Position numbers and translations under genes: made by a program. From Actinoallomurus soli (GTDB lineage Bacteria > Actinomycetota > Actinomycetes > Streptosporangiales > Streptosporangiaceae), in the NCBI RefSeq assembly GCF_024055715.1, contig NZ_JAMXMV010000035.1:1-64000 (forward strand): a DNA stretch of 64,000 nt. Direction: 5' to 3'. The stretch's first letter is position 1. Each line of letters starts with the position of its first letter. Positions 18,063 through 26,986 of this stretch are shown here, piece by piece. Under the pieces are notes generated by a model. That model searched no databases. It had not been told where the DNA came from and worked only from the letters and a program-made list of their open reading frames with translations.

Positions 18063-18189
18063 GTGGTGCTGGACACCTACTCCCGCCGCGTGGTCGGCTG
18101 GCCGATCGAGTCCGCGCCGCCACAGCGCTCTGGGGAAGCTCACCCCGATCGAATACGAGATGCTCTACCTGAACACCCACCCGGTATGA
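18063..18189 (+). pseudogene. IS3-family transposase remnant
   Basis: The first frame contains VVLDTYSRRVVGWPI, the strand around the second Asp of the DDE integrase core in IS3 OrfB. A second frame, from 18133, gives the C-terminal signature KLTPIEYEMLYLNTHPV and a stop. About 100 codons between them are missing. No terminal inverted repeats were found. Confidence 0.7.
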
Positions 18190-18302
18190 AAGCCAACCAA
18201 CACGGCTCTACAAAATCCGGGGCACATCAGGAACACCTGGCGGTCACCGGGCCGGCCGGAAAAGGGGCCTGATCTCGGGCGGGGTGATCGCGTGCGGTCG
18301 CA

Positions 18303-18719
18303 TCAGATAGGTGGTTGCCATCGCTCCCCGGGCGTTCTCTCGTCGACCTGAGGGGTTCGGTCAGCGGTCTCGGTGGATGGCTCAGCCGACCTGGTTGCCG
18401 ATGGGTCGGGCTTCTTGCGGTCGTCCGCTCTCGTCCTGCGGATGCGTCGCCATAGGGTGAGCACAAGACCGCCGATCGCGCTGGCGCCGATCAGTGTGGT
18501 GGAAGCCTTCACCCAGTCTGCGACACGATTGAGCTGGTATGACGGCGTTGCGGTATCGAGTACGCCGTTCGTCAGTGCGCCACGATCGGCGGCGAGCCGA
18601 ACCCGGTACCTCTCCTGAGAGCTTCCAGGTTCGGTTCCGCCGCAGGATGCCAGTAACAGAAGACCTGCGAGAAGCACGCCGGATAGCGCTGACGCTCGCC
18701 GCTTGCCTGCCCTTGTCAT
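18303..18719 (-). CDS. Lipoprotein with an additional membrane segment
   Basis: This is a 138-residue protein. A basic start (MTRAGKRRAS) leads into a hydrophobic stretch and the lipobox LASC (about residues 24-27), then a Gly/Ser linker. A second hydrophobic helix lies near 70-92 (TTLIGASAIGGLVLTLW), followed by a very basic, then Ser/Thr/Pro-rich, tail. The ATG at 18719 opens the signal sequence; the long frame upstream is noncoding in character. The family is not recognised. The second helix would place the tail in the cytoplasm. Confidence 0.65.
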   Translation of the reverse strand: MTRAGKRRASALSGVLLAGLLLLASCGGTEPGSSQERYRVRLAADRGALTNGVLDTATPSYQLNRVADWVKASTTLIGASAIGGLVLTLWRRIRRTRADDRKKPDPSATRSAEPSTETADRTPQVDERTPGERWQPPI

Positions 18720-19009
18720 GCTGCGCCCCGATCGACCGGCCGGTTCGGGATTACCAAGTTCCCGCCGCGACTTCAGATATACGCCGGATCGCCGGTGCTC
18801 TACCAGGCGGCCGGCGTGGACCGGCCTGACCGGTTGGGCCTGGGCACTCCGGCGCAGGACGTGCGGTTTTGTTCGATTGATCGGGCTTTGATCGGCAGCC
18901 CTGACCGTCCCTGGGAATGACGTGGACGCGGTCTGAGAATCGAGCCGACGGCCGGCCGCCGCGCGGCGGCGCACCGCCCACGCTCGTTCTCTCTCCGGAA
19001 GAAGATCCG

Positions 19010-19672
19010 ATGACGCACGCCCTTGTTTGTCCACGATGCGCCCAGCTCGACCAGGTGCAGAACGCTCAGAGCGTCTATGCCGCGCAGAGCGGTGTGACCC
19101 ACTCCACCGGTGTCGCCGCCGGCGGGGTGATCGGAGCCGGGCCGATGGCCATGGCGGTGACCTCGCACGGAACACAGACCAGCCAGCTGGCGATGCGGCT
19201 GGCCCCTCCCCCGCCGCCACGCCGCCGGTCCTCGTGGAACTGCGGGGTCGTCCTGCTCTTCGCCATCTTCACCGGTATCGGCCTGATCGCCGTGTCCCAA
19301 CTCTCGGTGAGCGGCCGTACGGAGCAGGCGGGCGACCACTGGGGCTATTTGGTGACCTCGGTCATCGGCTTCGGCCTGGCGATGGCCGTGTACGTCATGG
19401 CCTTCGTTCAGGGACGCAGGCTCAAGCGGGGATATGAGGCGTATGCCGCCGTGTGGCCGGCGATGATGCACACCTGGCAGAACGCCATGGTCTGCCTTCG
19501 CTGCCACGGAGCCTTCTTCCCACCCGGCGTCCTGCACTCCTCCCTCGGCCCGAGTCGGCTGATCCCCATCGACGCCTTCCATGCCGCCGTGACCGACATC
19601 GGGGCGCACATGGCCGTGGCTCCGCCCGTCGCTCCGGACCGGAGTATCCCGTCGGCGCCGGAAGCCGACTGA
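19010..19672 (+). CDS. Membrane protein with split zinc-ribbon
   Basis: This is a 220-residue protein. It begins THALVCPRCAQLD, and a second motif (VCLRCHGAFF) follows about 150 residues later, so the two CxxC pairs may form one zinc ribbon. Between them are a Gly/Ala-rich stretch, a PPPPP segment and two membrane helices (about 78-97 and 113-136). The short loops place both Cys pairs on the same side. Start ATG 19010 follows CCGGAAGAAG. The family is not recognised by name, although similar small Streptomyces membrane proteins exist. Confidence 0.7.
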   Translation: MTHALVCPRCAQLDQVQNAQSVYAAQSGVTHSTGVAAGGVIGAGPMAMAVTSHGTQTSQLAMRLAPPPPPRRRSSWNCGVVLLFAIFTGIGLIAVSQLSVSGRTEQAGDHWGYLVTSVIGFGLAMAVYVMAFVQGRRLKRGYEAYAAVWPAMMHTWQNAMVCLRCHGAFFPPGVLHSSLGPSRLIPIDAFHAAVTDIGAHMAVAPPVAPDRSIPSAPEAD

Positions 19673-20012
19673 TCGGCGACGGCTGCGACACCGGCCCTAA
19701 GCAGCCTCGTCCGGGACCGCCGACACTTCGAAGTTCCACTCTGCCGCAGTCGTACGGCCGCGGCGGTACAAATTCCGGCCCGCGAATCGGTGAAGCCCGG
19801 GGGCGGGCGGCCGTGCGTGGGAATGCCTCGGGTGGTGCGACATTCTCGACATCACGCCCATACTGGGCGGAGGTAGAACGCCAGGTCAGGGGGGTGGGGA
19901 GTCCCGGCCGGTACCGGTTCCGGGCGGCTGTTCGGAATCAGAGACGCGGTCGGGCCGGGGCGCGTACGGTCCTTTGTTTGGGAAGAAGCGAGCCAACGAT
20001 CGAGGAGCGTCC
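19673..20012 (+). other. Intergenic region before GNAT gene
   Basis: This 340 bp stretch has no convincing frame. The ribosome binding site of the downstream gene (GAGGAGCG at 20002-20009) is the only element I can point to. Confidence 0.4.
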
Positions 20013-20996
20013 TTGGACAAGGTTCAGCGACTGCGCGACGTCTCCGACGCCGACGTCGCCGCGTGGCACGAGGTGGTCGCGGCTGCGGTCGCGCACGATT
20101 TCCCCGGTGAGCCGGCGCCGACGCTCGACCAGGTGCACGGCCATCTGGCCACACCCGGCCTGGGCAGCCGCCACCTGCTGTGGGTCGCCAGGACGGAGGG
20201 CACCGTGACCGGTGTGGCCCGGCTGCGGCTGTTCGAGGGGGCGGGCCGGCGTCATCTCGGGGAGCTCACGCTGCACGTCCATCCCGCGCACCGCCGCCGT
20301 GGCGTCGGGACGGCGCTGCTGCGCACGGTGGCGCGGGCGGCGCGGGACGAGCAGCGCCGCACGCTGGTCGTCGAGGCGTCCTCGCAGACGCCGGGCACGT
20401 CCTTCCTCGAGGCGAACGGCTTCATCTGCGCGCTGTCCCTCAGTCTGCTGCTGCTCGACGTCGCGGCGGCTCCCGGCGTCGAGGAGATCGTCGGGACCGA
20501 GCACCCGGGGTACCGCCTGACCCGCTGGCTCGGGGTCGTGCCGGACGAGCTGGCGGAGGCGTTCGCCGAGGCCAAGAACGCGATGGGCGACATGCCGACG
20601 GGGAAGAGGGACTTCGGCACGACGACCTGGGACACCGACCGCGTACGGGACATGGCCGAGGTCGTCGAGAAGCGCGGTGACACGCTGCTGACGGTGGCCG
20701 CGCTGAACGGGGACAGGGTCGCGGGGTTCACGGAGCTGGTGATCCCGGTCGGTGACGGCACCCGGGCGATCCAGTACGACACCGCCGTCGTGTCGGCGCA
20801 TCGCGGCCGGGGGCTGGGGTTGTGGGTGAAGGCGGCCATGCTCGAATGGCTGCGCGCCGAGTGGCCCGCGGTACGAGAGATCGAGACCGACAACGCCGAG
20901 GACAACGCGCACATGCTCGCGGTCAACGAACGGCTGGGGTTCCGGCCGCTGCGACAGACCAGGCAGTACCAGTGCGACCCGAGGATGATCCACTAG
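20013..20996 (+). CDS. Tandem-GNAT acetyltransferase
   Basis: This is a 327-residue protein with two GNAT halves. The first (about 1-160) has the acetyl-CoA loop HPAHRRRGVGTAL, followed by a helix. The second (about 165-327) has VSAHRGRGLGLWVKAAML and a C-terminal NAEDNAHMLAVNERLGF that matches GNAT motif B. MshD-like and aminoglycoside-type enzymes share this double fold, but the specific mycothiol synthase residues are not evident. TTG at 20013 is chosen for its strong GAGGAGCG site; a TTG at 19974 is the alternative. Confidence 0.85.
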   Translation: MDKVQRLRDVSDADVAAWHEVVAAAVAHDFPGEPAPTLDQVHGHLATPGLGSRHLLWVARTEGTVTGVARLRLFEGAGRRHLGELTLHVHPAHRRRGVGTALLRTVARAARDEQRRTLVVEASSQTPGTSFLEANGFICALSLSLLLLDVAAAPGVEEIVGTEHPGYRLTRWLGVVPDELAEAFAEAKNAMGDMPTGKRDFGTTTWDTDRVRDMAEVVEKRGDTLLTVAALNGDRVAGFTELVIPVGDGTRAIQYDTAVVSAHRGRGLGLWVKAAMLEWLRAEWPAVREIETDNAEDNAHMLAVNERLGFRPLRQTRQYQCDPRMIH

Positions 20997-21058
20997 GCGC
21001 GTCCGTCGGCCTCCCGGTTCCGGCGGGTCTACAGTGACGGAGAGTCGAGGAGGCACAG

Positions 21059-21733
21059 TTGCTCTACTGGTTCATGTACCGGGTGGTCCGCCCGCTGCTC
21101 CGGATCGTGTTCCGGCCGGTGGTCGTGGGGCTGGAGAACGTCCCGGAGGATGGCGCGGTCATCCTCGCCAGCAACCACCTGTCGTTCGTGGACAGCGTGC
21201 TGATCCCCCTCGTCGTGCCGCGCCGGGTCACGTTCATCGCCAAGGCCGAGTACTTCGAGGGCAAGGGCGTGGCGCGGATCCTGGGCTCGTTCCTGAGCGC
21301 GATGGGCCACATCCCCGTGCCGCGTACGGAGCAGCGCGCCGCCGTGGCCGCGCTGGACATCGCGCTCGGCGTCCTGAACAACGGCAACGCCTTCGCGATC
21401 TACCCGGAGGGCACGCGGTCCGAGGACGGCCGGCTGTACCGCGGTCACACGGGCGTGGGCTGGCTCGCGCTGAACGCCGGCGCGAGCGTGGTGCCGGTGG
21501 CGGTGAAGGGCACCGAGAAGATCATGCCGGTCGGGGCGAAGGTCCCGATTCCGCGCCTGCACCGGCCCGGGGTGAAGTTCGGCAAGCCGATCGACTACAC
21601 GGCGTTCGCGGACATGCCGCCGGCCAAGGGCCGCCGGGCGATGGTGGACGAGATCATGAAGGAGATCCAGAAGCTGTCGCGCCAGGAGTACGCCGGCGTG
21701 TACAACGAGCGGTCCAAGCAGACGCAGGCCTGA
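21059..21733 (+). CDS. 1-acyl-sn-glycerol-3-phosphate acyltransferase (PlsC-like)
   Basis: This is a 224-residue membrane-associated acyltransferase that would transfer a fatty acyl chain to lysophosphatidic acid or a related lipid. The HX4D motif is H40-D45 (NHLSFVD), and the substrate-binding motif is E117-G-T-R. A hydrophobic N-terminus (LLYWFMYRVVRPLLRIVF) anchors it. The TTG start at 21059 follows GAGGAGG by a normal spacing. It lies 62 bp after the GNAT gene and converges on the phosphatase gene. Confidence 0.9.
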   Translation: MLYWFMYRVVRPLLRIVFRPVVVGLENVPEDGAVILASNHLSFVDSVLIPLVVPRRVTFIAKAEYFEGKGVARILGSFLSAMGHIPVPRTEQRAAVAALDIALGVLNNGNAFAIYPEGTRSEDGRLYRGHTGVGWLALNAGASVVPVAVKGTEKIMPVGAKVPIPRLHRPGVKFGKPIDYTAFADMPPAKGRRAMVDEIMKEIQKLSRQEYAGVYNERSKQTQA

Positions 21734-21757
21734 CCGCCGGGATGCCCCGAGCCGCCC

Positions 21758-24244
21758 TCACAGCGGGTGCTCGAACCACACGACCTTGCCCGTCGGGGTG
21801 CGCTGGGTGCCCCAGTGCTCGGCGAGCGCGCTGACGAGCTGCAGGCCCCGGCCGTTCTCGTCGGTGGTCTCGGCGCGGCGCAGGTGCGGCAGGTCGTAGC
21901 CGTCGTCGCGGACCTCGCAGAGGAGGGCGTTCGCGCGGATCAGACGGAGCCCGAGGTCACCCGCGCCGTGGACGACGGCGTTGGTGACCAGCTCACTGAC
22001 CAGCAGCTCGACGGTGGGCACGAGGGCGTGCAGGCCCCACGTCTCCAGGGCCCGGCGGGCGAGGCGGCGGGTCTCGCGGACGACCGCCGGCTCCGCCCTG
22101 AGGGTGCAGGCGAAGACGTCCGCCTTGGGGATTCCCTCGAACCGTACGGCCAGCAGCGCGATGTCGTCGTCGTGCCGGCCCGCCGTGCTGAACCCCTCGA
22201 TGAGGGTCTCGCAGACGTCCTCCAGCGGCCGGGGCGGACCGGAGAGGAACTCCCGCATCGCGGTGAGCCCGACGTCGAGGGGCCGCCCGCGGCGTTCGAC
22301 CAGGCCGTCGGTGCACAGGACGAACTGGCTGCCGTCCTCGACGTCGAAGCTCACCGTCTCGAACGCGACGCCGCCCACGCCGATCGGGGCGCCGGGCGGG
22401 ACCTCCAGCAGCCAGGACTCCCCGGACGGTGAGACCAGAACGGGAGGCAGGTGCCCGGCGTTGGCGATCTCGCAGCGCCGGGCCACCGGGTCGTACACGG
22501 CGTAGATGCAGGTCGCGAGGCACTCGTCGCCGAGGCGACGAGCGAGGTCGTCGAGCTGGCGGAGCAGTTGGTCGGGCGGCAGATCCTGCGGGGCGAGGGT
22601 GCGTACGGCGGTGCGGAGCTGGCCCATGATGGCGGCGGACGTCAGGCCGTGGCCCATGACGTCGCCGACGACGAGGGCGAGTCTGCTGCCGGGCAGCGGG
22701 ATCGCGTCGAACCAGTCGCCGCCGACCCGTACGGCCTCGTCGGCGGGGACGTAGCGGTAGCAGATCCGCGCGCCGGCGACGACAGGTGGGGCGTCGGGCA
22801 GCATGCTGTGCTGCAACTGCGCCGCGACGCGCGCCTCGCGGCGGTACAGGCGCCCGTTGTCGACGCACACCGCGGCCCGGCGGCCCAGCTCCTCCGCCAC
22901 GGCGACCTCCGGTTCGCCGAACGGCGGCCGGTCGCGCCGGCGGAGCAGGAAGATCGTGCCTAAGACCTTGCCGCGCGCGATGAGCGGGGTGACCAGCAGC
23001 GCCCGGCCGCGCAGCAGGGGCCGCAGGTCGCGCCCGCCGACGTGGGAGGAGATGCGGCGGCTGACGCGGTCGCTGATCCGGGCGACGTTGATGCTCTGCC
23101 CCGTGGTCAGGTCGCCGGCGAGCGATGTCCGGGAGGGCATCCGGATCAGCTCGCCGAGCGGGACGAGGTCGTCCCAGTGGCCGTCCTCCTCGTCGTAGCG
23201 CATGGCGACGCGGACGAGGCTGGGCGAGGCGTCCGCCTCGGCCGGGGGCAGCTCCTGGTCGGAGACGATCGACTCCAGCAGCTGAACGCCCGCGAAGTCG
23301 GCGAACGAGGGCACCAGCGCGTCGCACAGGACCTGGGCGGTCTGCACCGGATCGAGGGTGTCGGCGAGGCGGGCGCCGACGTGGTTGAGGAAGTCCAGGC
23401 GCTCCTGGGCCGCCAGGTGCTCCAGGGCCTCGGCGGGCGACGGATCGTACGGCGCGTACGGCGCGTACGGCGCGACACCGGCGTCCGCCGGGCTGGTCGG
23501 CGCCGGAACGATCTGCGCGGGGGCGATCGGCGACGGCGCGGTCGACCGGACGCGTCTCGCCCTCGGCGCGGTGCCGCGGTGACCGGCGAACGGCAGGCGC
23601 ACGGTGACGCTGACGTTCACGGCCGGATAGCCGCGGGCGAGGACCTGGTCGGCGATCTGCGGGCGGTCGAGGTCCGGCGGCAGCAGTTCCGCGAGGCGGC
23701 GCCGGAGCAGCGCGGAGTCGACGGTCGACGACTGTACGAGGGTGGGCTCGACGCGCAGGATGCGGACGCCGCTCGTGGCGGTGAGCGGGGTGGGCGGCGG
23801 GGGCGTGACGACGACGTCGCCGAGCGCGAGGCCGTGGCCGTTCTCCCTGATGCGCTGGGCGTCGGCGGCCACGGCCAGTCCGCGGGCGTCGCCCTGGCCG
23901 GTCAGCGGGTAGACCCACCAGGCGATCTCCCGTAGGGCGCCGTCGTCCAGGCGCGAGACAAGGCACACCCCGGTCCAGACGTGGCGCAGTTGCCGATCGC
24001 CGAACTCGAACGCGGACCGGTGCTCCTGCGGCAGGTGCAGCAGCGTGCGCAGCGGGCGGCCGGCCACCGCGTCGTACGGGGCGCCGAAGACGTCCTCGGC
24101 CGCCGGGTTCCAGCGGAGCACCCGGCCGAGCCCGTCGAGCAGCACGACGGCCATCGGGGCGATCCCGAGCAGGTGCCGGTCCAGCAGCCGGGGCGGCAGC
24201 CCGGCGGCCGCGAGGCGCGTGGCGGGGCGTTGCCGAGTGACCAC
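21758..24244 (-). CDS. SpoIIE-type PP2C phosphatase with PAS, GAF and HATPase domains
   Basis: This is an 828-residue signalling protein. A PAS domain lies at about 20-135, then a variable linker with repeated APY units. A GAF domain lies at about 290-450, and the PPM/SpoIIE phosphatase at about 470-690, with metal-ligand segments GGDWFDAI and VVGDVMGHG, then HDDDIALLAVR. A C-terminal HATPase_c anti-sigma kinase domain follows (about 710-828; N box ELVTNAVVHG, G box ENGRGLQLV). Such fusions both phosphorylate and dephosphorylate anti-anti-sigma factors in the partner-switching stress response. GTG at 24244 has GAGGGGG upstream. No anti-anti-sigma gene is adjacent. Confidence 0.9.
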   Translation of the reverse strand: MVTRQRPATRLAAAGLPPRLLDRHLLGIAPMAVVLLDGLGRVLRWNPAAEDVFGAPYDAVAGRPLRTLLHLPQEHRSAFEFGDRQLRHVWTGVCLVSRLDDGALREIAWWVYPLTGQGDARGLAVAADAQRIRENGHGLALGDVVVTPPPPTPLTATSGVRILRVEPTLVQSSTVDSALLRRRLAELLPPDLDRPQIADQVLARGYPAVNVSVTVRLPFAGHRGTAPRARRVRSTAPSPIAPAQIVPAPTSPADAGVAPYAPYAPYDPSPAEALEHLAAQERLDFLNHVGARLADTLDPVQTAQVLCDALVPSFADFAGVQLLESIVSDQELPPAEADASPSLVRVAMRYDEEDGHWDDLVPLGELIRMPSRTSLAGDLTTGQSINVARISDRVSRRISSHVGGRDLRPLLRGRALLVTPLIARGKVLGTIFLLRRRDRPPFGEPEVAVAEELGRRAAVCVDNGRLYRREARVAAQLQHSMLPDAPPVVAGARICYRYVPADEAVRVGGDWFDAIPLPGSRLALVVGDVMGHGLTSAAIMGQLRTAVRTLAPQDLPPDQLLRQLDDLARRLGDECLATCIYAVYDPVARRCEIANAGHLPPVLVSPSGESWLLEVPPGAPIGVGGVAFETVSFDVEDGSQFVLCTDGLVERRGRPLDVGLTAMREFLSGPPRPLEDVCETLIEGFSTAGRHDDDIALLAVRFEGIPKADVFACTLRAEPAVVRETRRLARRALETWGLHALVPTVELLVSELVTNAVVHGAGDLGLRLIRANALLCEVRDDGYDLPHLRRAETTDENGRGLQLVSALAEHWGTQRTPTGKVVWFEHPL

Positions 24245-24280
24245 GGATGACCCCCTCGTCAGCGAGGATGCAAGACGCAC

Positions 24281-25083
24281 GGCCCCCCGACCCGCGATGC
24301 GATCGACGTTACAACCGCCCGCGCGAACGCGCTGCGTTTCCCCCCGATTACGTCGCTCAGCGAGGTCGCCGACACGTCAGGTGACCACATGAGGCCGTCC
24401 GGCGGCGCCGTTCACGACGGAGCGCGGCACGATCGGCCACCGCCACGGGCGTGGTCGCCCCGCCGCGGGGCACGCGGTCATGAGTCCCGTGGCCACGCGT
24501 CGCGCGGCCACAGGACTCGCGGACACGGGACCCGCGGACACGGGACCCGCGGACACGGGACCCGCGGACACGGGACCCGCGGACACGGGACTCGCCGACA
24601 CGGGACTCGCCGACACGGGACTCGCCGACACGGGACTCGCCGACATGGGACTCGCGGCCACGCCCTGTGGTTTCGCGCACGCCGCGCACGCCGCACGTTG
24701 TGTCCGCCGAAAAAGGGGTAACGACCCTATTCGACCAGCCAAGGACCCGTCGGCACCGTCGGCGAGCGACGAAGGGAAGCACCCCATGCGGACACGGAGT
24801 GTGACGAAGCTCATTTCGCAGCGTGTCGAACTTGCGTTAGACTGACGACTCCGGTAGGCGCCCGCGTGAGAGGCGCCGAGCCTTCTCGCCGGTCGGGCCG
24901 ACACAGACGTCGGTGGCGCATCGGCGATCAGGTCCGTCACTCCCCTGACGGGCACACATAGCCGACAAGCTGCACGGGAATCTCCGTGTCCGGCGCCTCG
25001 AAACCGGCCCCGCACCGTAGCGGGGAGCTCCCCCCGACCAGAGACGGTGATCCGTCCGGGTCAGTACCCCTATGGAGCAGCAA
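24281..25083. other. Long intergenic region upstream of the sigma factor gene
   Basis: About 800 bp with no convincing gene. Frames through the 15-bp array at 24506-24655 give repetitive ADTG or SASPV peptides and lack ribosome binding sites. Downstream of the array, TTGCGTTAGACTGA (about 24832-24845) resembles a -10 region, but I cannot pair a -35 with confidence. Confidence 0.45.
24506..24655. repeat. 15-bp tandem array, about ten copies
   Basis: The unit GGACACGGGACCCGC repeats exactly at 24521-24580. It continues with one- to three-base changes (GGACACGGGACTCGC, CGACACGGGACTCGC) to 24655, with a degenerate copy at 24506-24520. Period 15 keeps any frame open, which explains the long repetitive ORFs seen here on both strands. 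Confidence 0.9.
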
Positions 25084-25671
25084 ATGACGACTGTGGCGAG
25101 CGATGCACGCCGCCAGGACGTCGAGCGATATGAGCGCGACGTCACGCCGCTCATCGACCCGTTGTACGCCAGCGCGGTGCGGATGACGCGCAACCCGGCC
25201 GACGCCGAAGATCTCGTCCAGGAGACCCTCGCGAAAGCCTACGTGAACTTCCACCAGTTCAAAGAGGGCACGAACCTCAAGGCGTGGATGCACCGCATCC
25301 TCACCAACAACTTCATCAACACGTACCGCAAGAAGCAGCGCGAGCCGCAGCGCGCCGCGACCGAGGAGATCGAGGACTGGCAGCTCGCCCGCGCCGAGTC
25401 GCACACGTCCAGCGGCCTGCGCTCGGCCGAGCACGAGGCGCTCGACCATCTGCCCGACTCCGACGTGATCAAGGCGCTGCGCGACCTGCCCGTCGAGTTC
25501 CGTACGGCGGTGTACCTCGCCGACGTCGAGGGTTACCCCTACAAGGAGATCGCCGAGATGATGGGCACCCCCATCGGCACGGTGATGTCCCGCCTGCACC
25601 GCGGCCGCCGTCAGCTCCGCGAACAGCTCAAGGAGTACGCGCCGCGCGTCGCCGTGGTCCGCGCCGCCTGA
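25084..25671 (+). CDS. ECF sigma factor, SigR/SigH-like
   Basis: This is a 195-residue sigma70-family factor. Region 2 is at about 20-90 ([25 protein letters not shown]). Region 4 is at about 130-185, with the HTH ([20 protein letters not shown]) and [12 protein letters not shown]. The sequence closely matches Streptomyces SigR and mycobacterial SigH, the thiol-oxidative-stress sigma factors. ATG at 25084 is preferred because GGAG stands 6 nt before it; an ATG at 25072 is in frame but overlaps that site. SigR is normally followed by the zinc anti-sigma gene rsrA; nothing like it follows here. The gene lies between two short tandem arrays. Confidence 0.9.
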   Translation: MTTVASDARRQDVERYERDVTPLIDPLYASAVRMTRNPADAEDLVQETLAKAYVNFHQFKEGTNLKAWMHRILTNNFINTYRKKQREPQRAATEEIEDWQLARAESHTSSGLRSAEHEALDHLPDSDVIKALRDLPVEFRTAVYLADVEGYPYKEIAEMMGTPIGTVMSRLHRGRRQLREQLKEYAPRVAVVRAA

Positions 25672-25888
25672 ACGCGCCGCCCGGAGCTGCCACCGGGCAC
25701 CCGGCACCCGTCATCCGGAGCGGGCGCGTCCGAGCGGCGGACGCGCTCGCGACCAGGCCGCGTCCGGACCTCGTCGGAGCCGTGACGGGGTCGCATCAGG
25801 GCCGCGTCACGGTCACACCGGGCCGCGACGAGATCGCATCGAGGCCGCGCCCTGGTCGCAGCGGAGCCCCCACGAGGTCCCATCGGGC

Positions 25889-25939
25889 CGCATCGCGGCC
25901 GCATCGCGGTCGCATCGCGGTCGCATCGCGGTCGCATCG
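25889..25939. repeat. 11-bp tandem array, 4.6 copies
   Basis: CGCATCGCGGT (first copy ending in C) repeats at 25889, 25900, 25911, 25922 and, in part, 25933. Looser GGTCGCATC-like words occur from about 25790. It lies 220 bp after the sigma gene and 25 bp before the end of the convergent gene. Confidence 0.8.
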
Positions 25940-25964
25940 AACCGCGGTCGCGCGGGCCCGTCGC

Positions 25965-26918
25965 TCAGAAGCCGCCCTGCAGATGCCGGGTCAGCTGCTC
26001 GTACCGCTGCCAGCCCTCCTGCTGCCGGCCGTCCCCCAGCATGTACCAGACCGCCGGCGACCGGGCGTCCCCGATCCGTTGCGCCGGGATGCCCGGCGCC
26101 TCCGAGACCGCTCCGCCCACGGCCATGCCGATCGGCCCGGGCGGCCCGAGCCAGCGCGGAACCGTCGTCAGGTCCGCGCGCCCGTTGCCCAGCTGCGTGA
26201 ACAGCGAGATCAGGTGCCGCCCGGCGGCGATGCCTCCGAGGAGGCCGGGCAGTTCGGCGACCGGCACGTCCCGTGGATCGGCGTACCCGACGACGATCGT
26301 CACCGCCTCCTCCACCACCTCACCCGTCTTCGAGACGAGCAGCGTGCCGACGGCCGGCGTCGCGCCCGCGCCGACGATCGTCAGCCACGTCGCCTCCGCG
26401 CCCCGTGACCAGAACAGCTCGCTGAGCCGCTCACGCCGCCACACGTCGGTGGCGGGCTCCGCCGTTCCCCAGCCGGCGGGCGGGCCGCCGGTCAGCGCGG
26501 TGCAGATCTCCTCGGTGGCGGTGCCGATCCCGGTCTCCGAGGTGTACCGCACCCGGAACGTCACCGTCAGCTGCGCGCCGACCGGCTCCGACGGGGCGGT
26601 CGTGTACGCGGGCGCGTACGTCCGGGCCTGCGGATCCGTGACGAAGCCCGCGCCGTCCCACACGAGCGGCACCCCGGACAGGCCGTCGTAGTAGCCGCCG
26701 TCCGCGCGGACCACCCAGTGGCTGTTCGGGCTGGTGAGCACCAGCCGCAGCGGCACCGTGATCCGGGAGTCCGGCCCGGTGACGATCTGCAGTCCGCGCC
26801 GCGTCTCGCTGCAGAGCCGCAGCCCGTCGGCCAGCCACTTCGTGAATCCCACGACCGGACGGTCCTGCAGGACCACCATGGCGCTCGGAGTCAGCGCGTC
26901 CGCCGCCGGCCCGGTCAC
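25965..26918 (-). CDS. DUF6177-like protein of type VII secretion neighbourhoods
   Basis: This is a 317-residue soluble protein, a mixed alpha/beta sequence without signal peptide or membrane helix. It starts MTGPAADALTPSAMVVLQDR and ends WQRYEQLTRHLQGGF. I assign it from resemblance to the actinobacterial DUF6177 family, which is reported near type VII secretion genes; that assignment is from memory. It is the last gene of the operon that begins with the MinD-like ATPase at 29977. Its GTG start overlaps the stop of a micro-ORF (GTGA), and its ribosome binding site (AAGGAGG) lies inside that micro-ORF. Confidence 0.6.
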   Translation of the reverse strand: MTGPAADALTPSAMVVLQDRPVVGFTKWLADGLRLCSETRRGLQIVTGPDSRITVPLRLVLTSPNSHWVVRADGGYYDGLSGVPLVWDGAGFVTDPQARTYAPAYTTAPSEPVGAQLTVTFRVRYTSETGIGTATEEICTALTGGPPAGWGTAEPATDVWRRERLSELFWSRGAEATWLTIVGAGATPAVGTLLVSKTGEVVEEAVTIVVGYADPRDVPVAELPGLLGGIAAGRHLISLFTQLGNGRADLTTVPRWLGPPGPIGMAVGGAVSEAPGIPAQRIGDARSPAVWYMLGDGRQQEGWQRYEQLTRHLQGGF

Positions 26919-26986
26919 GGGCCCTCCTTCGTCGGGGGAGCGACCGGACGCACTGCGCTCATGGCTCGCTCGCTCCGCTCACTCAC
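26915..26986 (-). CDS. Micro-ORF, 23 codons, SERSER type (second of two)
   Basis: The GTG at 26986 opens a 23-residue frame (start VSERSERAMSAVRPVA, then PPTKEGP) ending TGA at 26915. It overlaps the preceding micro-ORF and the following DUF6177-like gene by 4 nt each. The codons for TKEG contain the AAGGAGG ribosome binding site of the next gene. It is probably translated as a coupling element, and the peptide may have no function. Confidence 0.5.
   Translation of the reverse strand: MSERSERAMSAVRPVAPPTKEGP

Noticed and set aside
24521-24655. CRISPR array
   Set aside because: Units are contiguous with no unique spacers, and no cas gene is in the window.
24480-24845. Protein-coding gene made of ADTG repeats
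   Set aside because: The open frame comes from a 15-bp tandem array; equally open on the other strand, with no binding site.
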